Position numbers and translations under genes: made by a program
NCBI RefSeq assembly: GCF_021390545.1
Contig: NZ_JAJUWR010000022.1
Span: forward strand, 42,851 to 106,850
Direction: 5' to 3'
Length of the DNA: 64,000 nucleotides
Source: Algoriphagus sp. AGSA1
GTDB taxonomy: Bacteria > Bacteroidota > Bacteroidia > Cytophagales > Cyclobacteriaceae
The notes under the pieces: generated by a model
The model's input: the letters and a program-made list of their open reading frames with translations, nothing else
The model's database searches: none
What the model was told of the DNA's origin: nothing
Part shown: positions 31,973 through 40,642 of the stretch, one piece after another
Layout of the letters: the number at the start of each line of letters is the position of its first letter
Numbering within the stretch: the stretch's first letter is position 1

Positions 31973-32578
31973 TTATCGAAAAATTGCAGGTGGTATCTGA
32001 GCATTTACTTTCTGATCGGTAAAAGTGATTTCTGTAAAATCATCTGCGTTCTCATACATTTTCAGCTGATCTAGAAGCAGGGATTTTTCGTCAAATTTCA
32101 ACTCGATTTTTTGCAATCGCTTAGCCAGGCGCTTATCTAAAGGTATCAAAGTGATATACATCTTACCATTTCTTGGCTGAAAATCCTTTTCGAATGCCTT
32201 ATCATTTAAAATAGACCCATCTATGGTGCTCAGTATAAACTGCCGGAAAATACTCATCTGCATGTTCAATCCTGTGGATTTTTTCACTGACTCACCGTCA
32301 AACTGTATGACTTGATCCTTGTTGATCACGAAGTAGGTGGAACTTGGCTCTTGCTGTTCCCAGCGGATTTTGTCCGGCCTATCAAAGTAAAAAAGGCCTT
32401 TGGAGTCCAATGGTTCATCAAAAAGCGGACTTTGCTTCAGTTGCGTAAAGTCAGATGAAATAGTTTTTACTGACTCATAATGCTTCTGTAGCCTGAGCGC
32501 AAAATCAGCCCCCGCTTGTTGGCCAAAGGCAACCACTGAAAGTACAAACATCAATAGGATAGAGATAGTCAAGCGCAT
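31973..32578 (-). CDS. LolA-like outer-membrane lipid carrier
   Basis: 201 residues with a signal peptide (ILLMFVLSVVAFGQQ). SSDFTQLKQSPLFDEPLDSKGLFYF, here in part as FTQLKQSPLF and LDSKGLFYFDRPDKIRW, is typical of LolA-family periplasmic carriers. In a pigment cluster it may ferry the lipophilic product, rather than lipoproteins, to the outer membrane. It abuts both neighbours without a gap. Confidence 0.88.
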   Translation of the reverse strand: MRLTISILLMFVLSVVAFGQQAGADFALRLQKHYESVKTISSDFTQLKQSPLFDEPLDSKGLFYFDRPDKIRWEQQEPSSTYFVINKDQVIQFDGESVKKSTGLNMQMSIFRQFILSTIDGSILNDKAFEKDFQPRNGKMYITLIPLDKRLAKRLQKIELKFDEKSLLLDQLKMYENADDFTEITFTDQKVNAQIPPAIFR

Positions 32579-33310
32579 TTAATTCAATTCAGCTTTCAAG
32601 GTCAATTTTCTTTTTTTCAGCTCCACGATCAGTGGGTCTAAGATCGATAAGGTGTGGGGCTGCGTATCGTGCATCAGTACAATATCCGATCCTTTTACGC
32701 TGCGTTTGAGGCTATTTAGCATTTTTGCAGGCTCCTTCCGTATCGTATCAAAACTTCTTACAGTCCAGCCCACCGATCGCAATCCGCATTTTTTGATTGC
32801 GTAAGCTATTGCGGGATTCGTCACTCCGAAGGGAGGTCTGTACAGATTTCCAGCTTGAGGGATGATTTTCAGCAGTTCAGCATGCCCTTCGGCTATATCG
32901 GTTGTTGTTCTTTCTCTGTTCCAAAATCCCATGGTGGGAGCATGACTAAACGAATGGCTGCCCAGTAAATGACCTTCCTCATGGATTCTGCTGATGAGTG
33001 CTTCATTTCCTTTCACCTTTTTGCCAATCAGAAAGAATAGCGCAGTTACGTTATGTTTTTTCAGAATATCCAAGACCAAAGGTGTATTCACCGGATCGGG
33101 TCCGTCATCAAAACTCAACAACACATTACCTGCACTTGTTCTAGGGATAGAATTGAGGAAAAACTGAGCCCCCATCCAAAGCGACATAGCACCGAAAAAG
33201 ACCAGAACTCCAACTACTAAAACCAAAACGTATAAATCTGAAATAGGAGTCAGCAAAATCCCTACAGCCACTACAAGGGCAATCATCAGAATTACGTGCA
33301 ATTTATTCAT
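32579..33310 (-). CDS. Polysaccharide deacetylase (NodB homology domain)
   Basis: 243 residues. Two N-terminal transmembrane helices (about 5-55) are followed by LLSFDDGPDP (Asp-Asp metal and base), GSHSFSHA (His ligands) and LYRPPFGVTNP, then DIVLMHDTQ. This is a carbohydrate-esterase-4 type domain, in the membrane with the catalytic part probably outside. It overlaps the chain-length-factor-like gene by 8 bases. Its role in pigment assembly is unclear; it could deacylate a precursor. Confidence 0.85.
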   Translation of the reverse strand: MNKLHVILMIALVVAVGILLTPISDLYVLVLVVGVLVFFGAMSLWMGAQFFLNSIPRTSAGNVLLSFDDGPDPVNTPLVLDILKKHNVTALFFLIGKKVKGNEALISRIHEEGHLLGSHSFSHAPTMGFWNRERTTTDIAEGHAELLKIIPQAGNLYRPPFGVTNPAIAYAIKKCGLRSVGWTVRSFDTIRKEPAKMLNSLKRSVKGSDIVLMHDTQPHTLSILDPLIVELKKRKLTLKAELN

Positions 33311-34217
33311 GAGAAAGCAGTATTAGTCCCAATCCTTTGGTTGAGCTGTTATTCACGATTACTACCTGTCTGAATTCTTTCTTCGCCAGGAAAGAACATC
33401 CCAAATGCATTGCCAAACCTGAAGAAGTCATGTATTTCCCTGCCAAACTTGTCATTGATCTCTGCTGCATAGTGGTTCCATGAAGCTTATCACCAGTGGA
33501 AATCACCAGACAACAATCCTTGTCCACCTGATTTTTGTGAAGAAACTCATCCAATGCATTCAAAGGGTTATTTGCAGATGATTGTGAAGAAATATCCTGG
33601 ACAAAAACATTACTAGACCTTTCTTCACCTAAGTGAAAAAAGGACGCCCCTTCACCAAATACAGAAATCTCCTCATCTGAATAGCCCGCATCTTTAGCCA
33701 AGCTATCAAGTAAGGGAATGTGCTCATCTGCGGCACCCAGTAAAATATTGTTCGCACCAAACTTGAATTGAAGAGCCGCGTCTTTCAGCGCATTTTCAAA
33801 TGAAAAGTTCCGCTGAACATGGGTCATGTTATAACCATGGTTTTTCAGTTGCAAAGCAAGTTGCCCGGAAAGTGTATTGTGACTGGACTGCGTAAAAGCG
33901 GTAGGCGAAACCAATCCAGTTTGGGAGAGACTATTCATTAAAAACTTCTCAGTATCGGCTAAATTGCCAAGCCCGGTTCCCACAATAATCGCATCCCAAT
34001 CCACTGCTGGATCTCTCGAAATCGACAGGCCACAAAGCAGCGACATCTTGGTGATTTTGGACATTCTTCGCAGTGGTGAGGCCGGGATCACCGTTTTGTA
34101 GTCGGCATCAGCCGCTTTAAAACCCAACAAATCGTCTCTCAAATCCTGCAAGGAAAATCCTTCCCAAAAACCTTGGGCAGAAATTGAAACCGCTTGACGA
34201 ATATATAATCTGTTCAT
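33303..34217 (-). CDS. Ketosynthase-like chain-length factor
   Basis: 304 residues, shorter than an active ketosynthase (about 400). It has the thiolase fold, with WDAIIVGTGLGNLADTEKFL and PTAFTQSSHNTLSGQLAL. At the position where a ketosynthase has TACSS it reads MTHVQRNFSFENAL, so the nucleophilic Cys is absent. It is most likely a catalytically silent partner that, with the adjacent ketosynthase (34214-35392), sets chain length, as in type II polyketide and aryl-polyene systems. Overlaps both neighbours by 4-8 bases. Confidence 0.82.
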   Translation of the reverse strand: MNRLYIRQAVSISAQGFWEGFSLQDLRDDLLGFKAADADYKTVIPASPLRRMSKITKMSLLCGLSISRDPAVDWDAIIVGTGLGNLADTEKFLMNSLSQTGLVSPTAFTQSSHNTLSGQLALQLKNHGYNMTHVQRNFSFENALKDAALQFKFGANNILLGAADEHIPLLDSLAKDAGYSDEEISVFGEGASFFHLGEERSSNVFVQDISSQSSANNPLNALDEFLHKNQVDKDCCLVISTGDKLHGTTMQQRSMTSLAGKYMTSSGLAMHLGCSFLAKKEFRQVVIVNNSSTKGLGLILLSHE

Positions 34218-35392
34218 TGAACTTTGGAGAAAATCAACGAAGTGGAATTCCCTCCAAAACCAAAAGAATTTGACATAACATATTGCATTTCTTTTGATTT
34301 TGGATTTGCCAACAGTGACTCTGAAGAAGTCATGGGATCACTTAAACCGGCGGTACCAAAGGCACAGTTTTCTAGTAAGCTATTAATTGAAATCACTGCT
34401 TCTATAGCTCCCGAGGCAGCCAGGGTATGGCCAGTTGCTCCTTTGGTAGAGCTAAAGTCCGGAAGATGCTTACCGAAAACTGTCTCCATAGCAGCTAATT
34501 CTGAAGAATCATTGGTTGGAGTGCCGGTGCCATGGGCATTAATATAGGTAATTTCTGAAGGAAGAATTTGGGCTACCTCCAGCGCTGCATTCATGGCTTT
34601 CTGCGCACCTATTCCCTCGGGTGAGGTCCCTGTGTTGTGAAAGGCATCATTACGGTTTGCCCATCCTGATATTCTTGCGATACATGAATTGCCACTTTCC
34701 TTTATCCCCTCGTCACTTTCCAGTAGCAGGTAAGCTGCCCCCTCTCCCAGGTTCAAGCCCCGTCGATTGATATCAAATGGTTGGCACAATTCGGAATCAT
34801 ACACCATCAGGGACTTAAACCCCTCGACGGTAAAGTTGCACAGCGCATCAGTCCCCCCTACCAAGACCCGGTGGTATTCCCCGGAACTGATCAGCTGAGC
34901 CCCCAGCAAAATCGCGTTAGCGGCAGAGGAACAGGCTGTGGAAATGGTATTGACATCGTCAAATCGCATTAAATTACTGGCTATAAAATCGGTATTTGCA
35001 CCCAGATCGTGCATTTGAAAAAGTGCGGGATCCCCGAGCTCTCCTCTGCTAATAGCTTTAAAGTACTGCTCGCTCAGATCCATACCACCTACTGTGGTGC
35101 CATTGATGAAAGCTGCCGGGATTTTAAAATCAAACGCTAAGTTGCCCAAAGCTTCCTTTGCGGCTAGTAACCCAAGCCAGCCGGTTCTGGATACGTAGGG
35201 CGAGAATGGCACTTCGCACAATGCAGCCAATTGGAGATTGGAAAATTTTACTTTTCCGGCATACAGAACGCTCTGATCTACTTGGTATTGGCTTATGCCC
35301 ACCACCCCTGACCTGAGTTGGTTGCTGTGGTGCTTTGTGCCTATACCCAAAGCGCTTACCACTCCTAATCCTGTAATGTTTACTGCTGTCAA
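34214..35392 (-). CDS. Beta-ketoacyl-ACP synthase (KAS II-like)
   Basis: 392 residues. The catalytic triad is intact: Cys154 (STACSSAAN), His287 (INAHGTGTP) and His322 (GATGHTLAASG), with the C-terminal NSFGFGGNS loop. It extends the polyene chain by decarboxylative condensation with malonyl-ACP. It overlaps the chain-length-factor gene and the ACP gene by 4 bases each, so the three are probably made together. Confidence 0.94.
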   Translation of the reverse strand: MTAVNITGLGVVSALGIGTKHHSNQLRSGVVGISQYQVDQSVLYAGKVKFSNLQLAALCEVPFSPYVSRTGWLGLLAAKEALGNLAFDFKIPAAFINGTTVGGMDLSEQYFKAISRGELGDPALFQMHDLGANTDFIASNLMRFDDVNTISTACSSAANAILLGAQLISSGEYHRVLVGGTDALCNFTVEGFKSLMVYDSELCQPFDINRRGLNLGEGAAYLLLESDEGIKESGNSCIARISGWANRNDAFHNTGTSPEGIGAQKAMNAALEVAQILPSEITYINAHGTGTPTNDSSELAAMETVFGKHLPDFSSTKGATGHTLAASGAIEAVISINSLLENCAFGTAGLSDPMTSSESLLANPKSKEMQYVMSNSFGFGGNSTSLIFSKVQ

Positions 35393-35643
35393 GCCCTGCT
35401 TTTTTCTATAAAGTTAGCGAGTGAATTTACCGATTTGAAAACTTCCCTGCCTTGTTCAGGACTCTCCAGCACCACCCCGAAGTGATTGTCCAACATTACG
35501 ATAATCTCCAAGGCATCTATAGAATCCAGACCGATACCGGCATCTCCGAAGAGCGGTTGATCATCAGTAATATCCCCCGGTGTCAAATCTTCCAGATTTA
35601 ACTGCTCTATCAGCTGGATTTTTATTTCTTCCTGTAAACTCAT
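35389..35643 (-). CDS. Acyl carrier protein
   Basis: 84 residues from the ATG at 35643. A longer frame begins at 35745 but its first 34 residues run through the neighbouring gene and are not ACP-like. IGLDSIDAL carries Ser41, the phosphopantetheine attachment site. It overlaps the ketosynthase gene by 4 bases and follows the ketosynthase-like gene at 35646 directly. Confidence 0.9.
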   Translation of the reverse strand: MSLQEEIKIQLIEQLNLEDLTPGDITDDQPLFGDAGIGLDSIDALEIIVMLDNHFGVVLESPEQGREVFKSVNSLANFIEKSRA

Positions 35644-35645
35644 TT

Positions 35646-36227
35646 CTATATTGACATTAATGACATTATACTTCCTGTAGCCTCGACCAAATAAAGCTGA
35701 AGCTGATAGTTCTCCTGAAATACATCCGCCCATCCTCCCAGACAATAGTTAGCTTTGCCGCTTGCGATTAACACATCAGCTTCATTCGCCCAGCTTTCAA
35801 AATTAAATTCAGGCTTCAAAATAAGCAGATTTTCCCCGTACCATTTATTTCTGATGGCTATTTCTCCCAGCATAATATTCGGTAAGGTATAAACAAAGAT
35901 GGCCGGGCTTACATTAACTCCCTCATTGATCAATTGCTGATGCCGAAAGTCGGTGTCCAGACTCGACTGCCCACAGAAAAAACACAGGGCAACTTCATCA
36001 TCGTCGAATTTCTCCTCCACTGCTTTCAATAGAAACTCTGCGCCTACAAATGCCAACTGGCACAACTTATCCATCTTATAGAACTTGGGATAAGAAAGCC
36101 GCAATTCCTTAAAAGCCTCCTTCAGAAACATGGCAGTATCTCTGTTTTCGCTGGAAAACACCTCCGCCCCGTTTACGGAAACAGTGCCATTTTCAACGAT
36201 GCAGGAAGATATTGTTTTTACCGGCAT
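35646..36227 (-). CDS. Short ketosynthase-like protein of unknown activity
   Basis: 193 residues. The segment FYKMDKLCQLAFVGAEFLLK and CFFCGQSSLDTDFRHQQ resembles the N-terminal half of a thiolase-fold synthase, and TLPNIMLGEIAIRNKWYG resembles the part that holds the second half of the nucleophile loop. The usual C-terminal half with both His motifs is missing. A Cys-containing motif suitable for catalysis is not obvious. Similar short proteins occur, to my recollection, in other Bacteroidota flexirubin loci. It may be a structural partner for a ketosynthase. Confidence 0.7.
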   Translation of the reverse strand: MPVKTISSCIVENGTVSVNGAEVFSSENRDTAMFLKEAFKELRLSYPKFYKMDKLCQLAFVGAEFLLKAVEEKFDDDEVALCFFCGQSSLDTDFRHQQLINEGVNVSPAIFVYTLPNIMLGEIAIRNKWYGENLLILKPEFNFESWANEADVLIASGKANYCLGGWADVFQENYQLQLYLVEATGSIMSLMSI

Positions 36228-36230
36228 AGC

Positions 36231-37349
36231 TTACACTTTTTCGATTAAAACCGCCGCATTGCACCCTCCAAAACCAGAAGCGGTTTTCATCGCCACCCGT
36301 ACCTCCATTTCAGTGTTTTCCATCAAAATGTTAAGTCCGGTTTTCTCCTCTGGATTCTCGCAGCCCAGGGTTTTTACCAGCAGGTTCTGCCCCAGACTCT
36401 GTAAGGTCATGGCTATCTCCACCAGGCCACTTGCCCCTAAGGTGTGACCAAAGTATCCTTTGAAACTGTTTATGAAGGCATTTTCCATTCCTGAACGGGC
36501 AAAGGCCTCGGCTTCCATCGCGTCGTTGAATAGAGTACCTGTACCATGAGCCGAAATAAAGCCTACATCCTTCCTCTGCTTAGCACTAAACTTCAGGGCT
36601 TTTTCTACTGCCCTGTAAAGGCCCTCACCCGTCCTGGACGGCCCGGAAATATGGTTTGCGTCATTGCTGGTGGCTCCTGAGAGGTATTTTACAGGCCGTG
36701 TTTTGAAAATATCCCGATCCCTTGAAAGCACCAGACTGGCAGCTGCCTCACCCAGGTTTAGCCCCTTCCTGTTTTTATCAAAAGGTTTGCACTGCCCACT
36801 GTCCAATGCGAAAAATGACTCAAAGCCCTTGGTGGTAAACTCACTTAACACATCCACTCCCAACACCAGAGCATGGTCCACCTGACCTGCGGATATTTTA
36901 TCCGCGGCATAGATTACAGCAGATATGCCCGAAATACACGCACAGGAAATCACGACTCCTTCACTGGAAAAAGGCAATCCTATCTGGATATTTTTCATCA
37001 GTGTATGCGGATTGGCCCGGGATAAATCCCCCGACTTCAACTGTGCCACATCACCCTTGGTGGTGCTCAAGACAAATAGCCAGCGCTCCTCAAGCTGATT
37101 TGTAAGGTATAACTCTTCCCAGCTCCCCCTCCAACATTCCTCTGCCAGCTCAGAAATAGGTGAATCCGTAGAAAAGCAAGACATTTCAAACTTAGCCGCA
37201 AAAAGTTCGGAAACACCGGGAAACGGCTGATCCAAAGCTTGGAGACCAGTCTTACCGAGTTTGGCGTTGGTAAAGGTCTCTTCAATACCCCAACCCAACG
37301 GAGAGATGATGTTTTCACCACCTAAAAAGACTTCTACTTTTCCAGCCAT
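36231..37349 (-). CDS. Beta-ketoacyl-ACP synthase
   Basis: 372 residues. Active-site residues are Cys138 (SCACISGIS), His268 (ISAHGTGTL) and His302 (GYFGHTLGASG); GFGGCNAAVLIEKV closes the protein. It is somewhat divergent from the ketosynthase at 34214: the Cys motif reads CACISG instead of TACSSA. It starts within the stop region of the thioesterase gene (16-base overlap) and is 3 bases from the short ketosynthase-like gene, suggesting that they work as a pair. Confidence 0.92.
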   Translation of the reverse strand: MAGKVEVFLGGENIISPLGWGIEETFTNAKLGKTGLQALDQPFPGVSELFAAKFEMSCFSTDSPISELAEECWRGSWEELYLTNQLEERWLFVLSTTKGDVAQLKSGDLSRANPHTLMKNIQIGLPFSSEGVVISCACISGISAVIYAADKISAGQVDHALVLGVDVLSEFTTKGFESFFALDSGQCKPFDKNRKGLNLGEAAASLVLSRDRDIFKTRPVKYLSGATSNDANHISGPSRTGEGLYRAVEKALKFSAKQRKDVGFISAHGTGTLFNDAMEAEAFARSGMENAFINSFKGYFGHTLGASGLVEIAMTLQSLGQNLLVKTLGCENPEEKTGLNILMENTEMEVRVAMKTASGFGGCNAAVLIEKV

Positions 37350-37759
37350 GCTTGCTCAGACTTCCACTTTTCGAAAACAGGAGGAGTATTCAGCTGAAGT
37401 TCCATCTCTTCATTGACAAATACCTGTGTAGTCTCACCTACCGCAGCTAGTTTTTGGGTAGTCTCATTATATACTGTATAATGATAGATAACCTTTGCTG
37501 CCTGACTGTACTGGAGCCTGGTCACCAAACGGGCCACGTGGCCAAATTTTAACACAGATTTGAACTTCATCTGGGTGTCCACTATGGGCAAGATCAGCTT
37601 ATGTTCATATAGATCCTGATAGGACATCCCGTATTTAAGACCAAGATTCTCTCTGCCGTCCTCAAAAAATTTCAGGTAATTCCCATGCCAAACGATCCCC
37701 AATGAATCTACTTCTGAAAATCGGATATTGACCAGAATCTCGTCTTCTATATATTTCAT
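37334..37759 (-). CDS. Hot-dog acyl-CoA/ACP thioesterase
   Basis: 141 residues from the ATG at 37759; the first Met of the longer frame is 10 codons upstream. RFSEVDSLGIVWHGNYLKFFEDGREN, in part as VDSLGIVWHGNYLKFFED, matches the 4-hydroxybenzoyl-CoA thioesterase motif, with Asp18 and Glu33 as the likely catalytic acids. It probably releases the finished or aberrant chain from its carrier. It is the first gene of the 30462-37759 operon and overlaps the ketosynthase gene by 16 bases. Confidence 0.87.
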   Translation of the reverse strand: MKYIEDEILVNIRFSEVDSLGIVWHGNYLKFFEDGRENLGLKYGMSYQDLYEHKLILPIVDTQMKFKSVLKFGHVARLVTRLQYSQAAKVIYHYTVYNETTQKLAAVGETTQVFVNEEMELQLNTPPVFEKWKSEQAWLEK

Positions 37760-37787
37760 GTGTTTATAACTGTTTTTCAAAGGCCAC

Positions 37788-37873
37788 ACCTGCCTGCCAG
37801 CAGGTCGTAGGATTTATAATCATCCGGCTGCGTGTCGCTTGCATCCTGCCCGCCTAAAGACCCCGTAGGCAGG
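37788..37873. repeat. GC-rich inverted repeats within the pigment operon
   Basis: CCTGC-CTGCCA-GCAGG is followed by CCTGCC (37845-37850) paired with GGCAGG (37868-37873) around an inner GCCTA/TAGGC stem. This fills most of the 121 bases between the thioesterase and dehydratase genes, the only sizeable gap in the minus arm. It is of the short dispersed palindrome kind and may limit or adjust transcription to the distal half. Confidence 0.55.
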
Positions 37874-37880
37874 CTCGATT

Positions 37881-38312
37881 TCACGGATTGATTACAATTT
37901 TCATTTCACATTCCAGCAACAAATTTTCCAAGTGGAATATTTTGCCTTTGATCAGTGTAATATTAAATACTTCCTGCAGGATCTCCACCTGCGTATGTAT
38001 GGTACAAGATGCTGGAGCGAAGTCATAAACTTTCACTTTAGTGATCCCTCCGATAAATCCCAAAGGCACCTCCTTTCCCACATTCCGAGCCTCCAAACCT
38101 ACTATCGCAGCGGCACTTTGGGCTATATTCTCCAGCATTCCGGATTCTGAAAACCCAACTTTGCCAAGAAAGATATTTTCCTCAATAAGATCGAGTTCAG
38201 TTTGTATTTGCTTCCCTGTATATGCTGTCACCCGACTGATCATCATAATAGGTTCCCGCTGTGGAATCAGCGTATGTACAGGTATATTTTCTAATTCTTG
38301 AGCTGAATACAT
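37881..38312 (-). CDS. Hot-dog dehydratase-like protein, catalytic His absent
   Basis: 143 residues. LIPQREPIMMISRV is the opening motif of FabA/FabZ-type dehydratases, and SGMLENIAQSAA supplies the Glu61 block. The normal His motif (GHFPxxP) is replaced by FLGKVGFSESG, so the usual catalytic His is missing. It may be a partner of the active dehydratase, or use a different mechanism, as in the ApeP-type proteins of aryl-polyene clusters. It overlaps the acyltransferase gene by one base. Confidence 0.8.
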   Translation of the reverse strand: MYSAQELENIPVHTLIPQREPIMMISRVTAYTGKQIQTELDLIEENIFLGKVGFSESGMLENIAQSAAAIVGLEARNVGKEVPLGFIGGITKVKVYDFAPASCTIHTQVEILQEVFNITLIKGKIFHLENLLLECEMKIVINP

Positions 38313-39184
38313 TAGGATGGGTTTTGGAAGAAATCGTAGTAATTAAACCACTGTGCGGGAAATTGTTTTACTTTTTCCTCCAGAACGCTTACATAATCCG
38401 TCACAATCCCGTGGATCTGTCCATCGGCTTTTTGGGACTTGGTAGCACTGAACTTATAACCAAATTTACTACTCTTCACCGCAAATATGAAAGTATATTC
38501 CGCTTTAAGCTTATTTACTATGGAGAATGGGCCTTCTGGAAAGTGAGCGGTGCCATTCAGAAAATCAGCGGTGATGGTTTTCGCTCCCGGCAAAAAACGG
38601 TCTGCATTGATACATATAAGTTCCTTTTGTTTATAGTGCTTGTAGATTTTCACCAAATGGGACATATCCTCTTTAATAGGAATGATGTTGAAATTGGGCT
38701 TTGATCCAATACGCTGAAGAAAACCATTGATTTTTTCCTCTTCATTTTCATACATCAGCACATTCAGCGGCACATCCAGATTCTGGAGCAGATTTCCCGC
38801 AATATCCCAATTACCCAGATGGGCTGAAAAGACAAAACCGCCTTGTCCTGATTTCGCCATGCGAATGAGCTGATCCTCTCCCTGCTGCGTATAGTAAATC
38901 TCCTTTCCCAAGTCCATAGCCAAGGCGATCTTATCCAGAATACTCTGCGCCAGCAGATAGAAATTTTCTTTACATAAGGCTTTCGCCTTCCTTCTGGAAA
39001 AACCCAATCGATCTTGATAAAAGCGGAGAATGTGTTTCTTAGGTTCTCCTGCAAAGAGGTAATAATAATAGGATATTGCCCTGAGTAAAAAATAAGTTTT
39101 GGACAGCCCAAAAACACGGAGGGAATACACTACTATTTTATACCCAAGTACATTCCCCCTGCTTCTACCTGTCCACGAAGCCAT
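38312..39184 (-). CDS. LpxL/HtrB-like acyltransferase
   Basis: 290 residues, N-terminal membrane helix. SAHLGNWDIAGN contains the H-x4-D catalytic motif (His122, Asp127) of lysophospholipid/lipid A acyltransferases. FLPGAKTITADFLNGTAHFPEGP is a later family motif. In this setting it probably transfers the aryl-polyene acyl group onto an acceptor in the inner membrane. It overlaps both neighbours by one base. Confidence 0.88.
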   Translation of the reverse strand: MASWTGRSRGNVLGYKIVVYSLRVFGLSKTYFLLRAISYYYYLFAGEPKKHILRFYQDRLGFSRRKAKALCKENFYLLAQSILDKIALAMDLGKEIYYTQQGEDQLIRMAKSGQGGFVFSAHLGNWDIAGNLLQNLDVPLNVLMYENEEEKINGFLQRIGSKPNFNIIPIKEDMSHLVKIYKHYKQKELICINADRFLPGAKTITADFLNGTAHFPEGPFSIVNKLKAEYTFIFAVKSSKFGYKFSATKSQKADGQIHGIVTDYVSVLEEKVKQFPAQWFNYYDFFQNPS

Positions 39185-39432
39185 TAGGTTGCACTCACTT
39201 TTTCAAAAATCAGATCGTAAAAATCCTGATAAGTCTTCACCGATTTAAAATCCTCTCCGGTCACTTTAAATCCAAAATTATCCTCGATCACCACTACAAG
39301 ATCCACGTAATCCAAGCTGTCTAGTTCCAAGGTATCCTGCAGGCTTGCAGAAGGTTCGATGACGCTTTCATCCACTTCAAATTCCTCTACCAGAAAATTA
39401 TTTATCCGCTCTATTACCTTATCCTTCGTCAT
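39184..39432 (-). CDS. Acyl carrier protein, second copy
   Basis: 82 residues. LELDSLDYVDLVV carries the phosphopantetheine Ser39. It is separate in sequence from the ACP at 35389, so the two may serve different stages of chain building, for example loading the aryl starter and carrying the extender. It overlaps the ketosynthase gene by 14 bases and the acyltransferase gene by one base. Confidence 0.92.
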   Translation of the reverse strand: MTKDKVIERINNFLVEEFEVDESVIEPSASLQDTLELDSLDYVDLVVVIEDNFGFKVTGEDFKSVKTYQDFYDLIFEKVSAT

Positions 39433-40642
39433 ACTTCTTTAATATTAAAGTTGAATTTGTCCCCCCAAAACCAAAGGAATTGGAAACTACATGCGCTAAT
39501 TCAGCCTTCTTTGAATGTGCAATAATATTAAGTTTGGCAGAAACTTCATCTGGATTTTCGAAATTAATGTTGGGTGCGATGAAGTCATGCCGCATCATCA
39601 GCAAGCAATAAACGATCTCACTCGCCCCAGCCATCCAGCATTCATGGCCTGTCATAGACTTGGTAGAGCTAATCGGGGTTTTGGATCCAAATACCTCATG
39701 AAGCGCCATCCCCTCAAAACGGTCCCCCACCGGAGTGGAAGTGGCATGCGCATTCACATAATCAATTTTATCAGCGGTCAGATCTGCAGCTTTCAAAGCC
39801 ATCCGGATAGAGCGAACCTGTCCATCCACATTGGGATTGGAAATATGCTCACCATTGGATGAAAAACCATAGCCAACCAACTCCGCCAAAATACTGGCAC
39901 CTCTTGCTATTGCGGATTCATAACTCTCAATAATCAATGTCGCCGCCCCACCGCTTGCCACTAGTCCATCCCTGTCCCGGTCAAAAGGACGGCAAGATGC
40001 TTTAGGGTCATCCTCACGGATAGAAAACACGCCCAAACCATCAAAACTTCCAAATGCCATAGGGTTCACTTCCTGGGCACCACCCACGATAATCATATCC
40101 TGCAATCCGGCTTTGATCAGCTGGTATCCCATACCTATGGCATGCGAACCCGATGCACAAGCAGCACTGACGGTATAATTGATTCCGCGAAGTTTATAGA
40201 TCGTCGCCAGGTTCATTGTGACCGTACTATTCATAGATTGGAAAATGGACCCTGACCCCACCAGAGTCGTATCCTTTTTCTCCCGGATAGTATCCACAGA
40301 CTCTATGACAGCTTTTGCAGATGAATCATTACCATAAATCACTCCTGCTTCGTGCTGCTCGAAGAATGAATTATCCAAACCCGCCATTGCCAAAGCTTCT
40401 TCAGTGGCAACTACCGCATATTTAGCCTCTTCACTCAGCGTATTGCGTTGTTTTCTATTCAACACAGCTTTCAAATCTGGCTCTTCTACCATTCCTGCCA
40501 GTCTGGAACGAAAACCTAATCCTTCGCGGGAAGGATCAATGGAAATCCCACTCACTCCATTTTGCAGGGAATGCAGTACCTCTTCCAGATTCTTGCCTAT
40601 GCAGGAATAAATCCCCATGCCTGTGATCACTACCCTTTTCAT
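39419..40642 (-). CDS. Beta-ketoacyl-ACP synthase II (FabF-like)
   Basis: 407 residues, full length for FabF. The triad is Cys162 (SAACASGSH), His299 (NAHATSTP) and His333 (SMTGHECWMAG), with NSFGFGGTNS at the C-terminus. It is closest of the three active ketosynthases to the classical KAS II. It overlaps the fabG gene by 4 bases. With FabG and a dehydratase it forms the core elongation cycle. Confidence 0.95.
   Translation of the reverse strand: MKRVVITGMGIYSCIGKNLEEVLHSLQNGVSGISIDPSREGLGFRSRLAGMVEEPDLKAVLNRKQRNTLSEEAKYAVVATEEALAMAGLDNSFFEQHEAGVIYGNDSSAKAVIESVDTIREKKDTTLVGSGSIFQSMNSTVTMNLATIYKLRGINYTVSAACASGSHAIGMGYQLIKAGLQDMIIVGGAQEVNPMAFGSFDGLGVFSIREDDPKASCRPFDRDRDGLVASGGAATLIIESYESAIARGASILAELVGYGFSSNGEHISNPNVDGQVRSIRMALKAADLTADKIDYVNAHATSTPVGDRFEGMALHEVFGSKTPISSTKSMTGHECWMAGASEIVYCLLMMRHDFIAPNINFENPDEVSAKLNIIAHSKKAELAHVVSNSFGFGGTNSTLILKKYDEG

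Noticed and set aside
37537..37548. GGCCACGTGGCC palindrome considered as a parS site
   Set aside because: It lies inside the thioesterase coding sequence, does not match the parS consensus, and is far from parAB.
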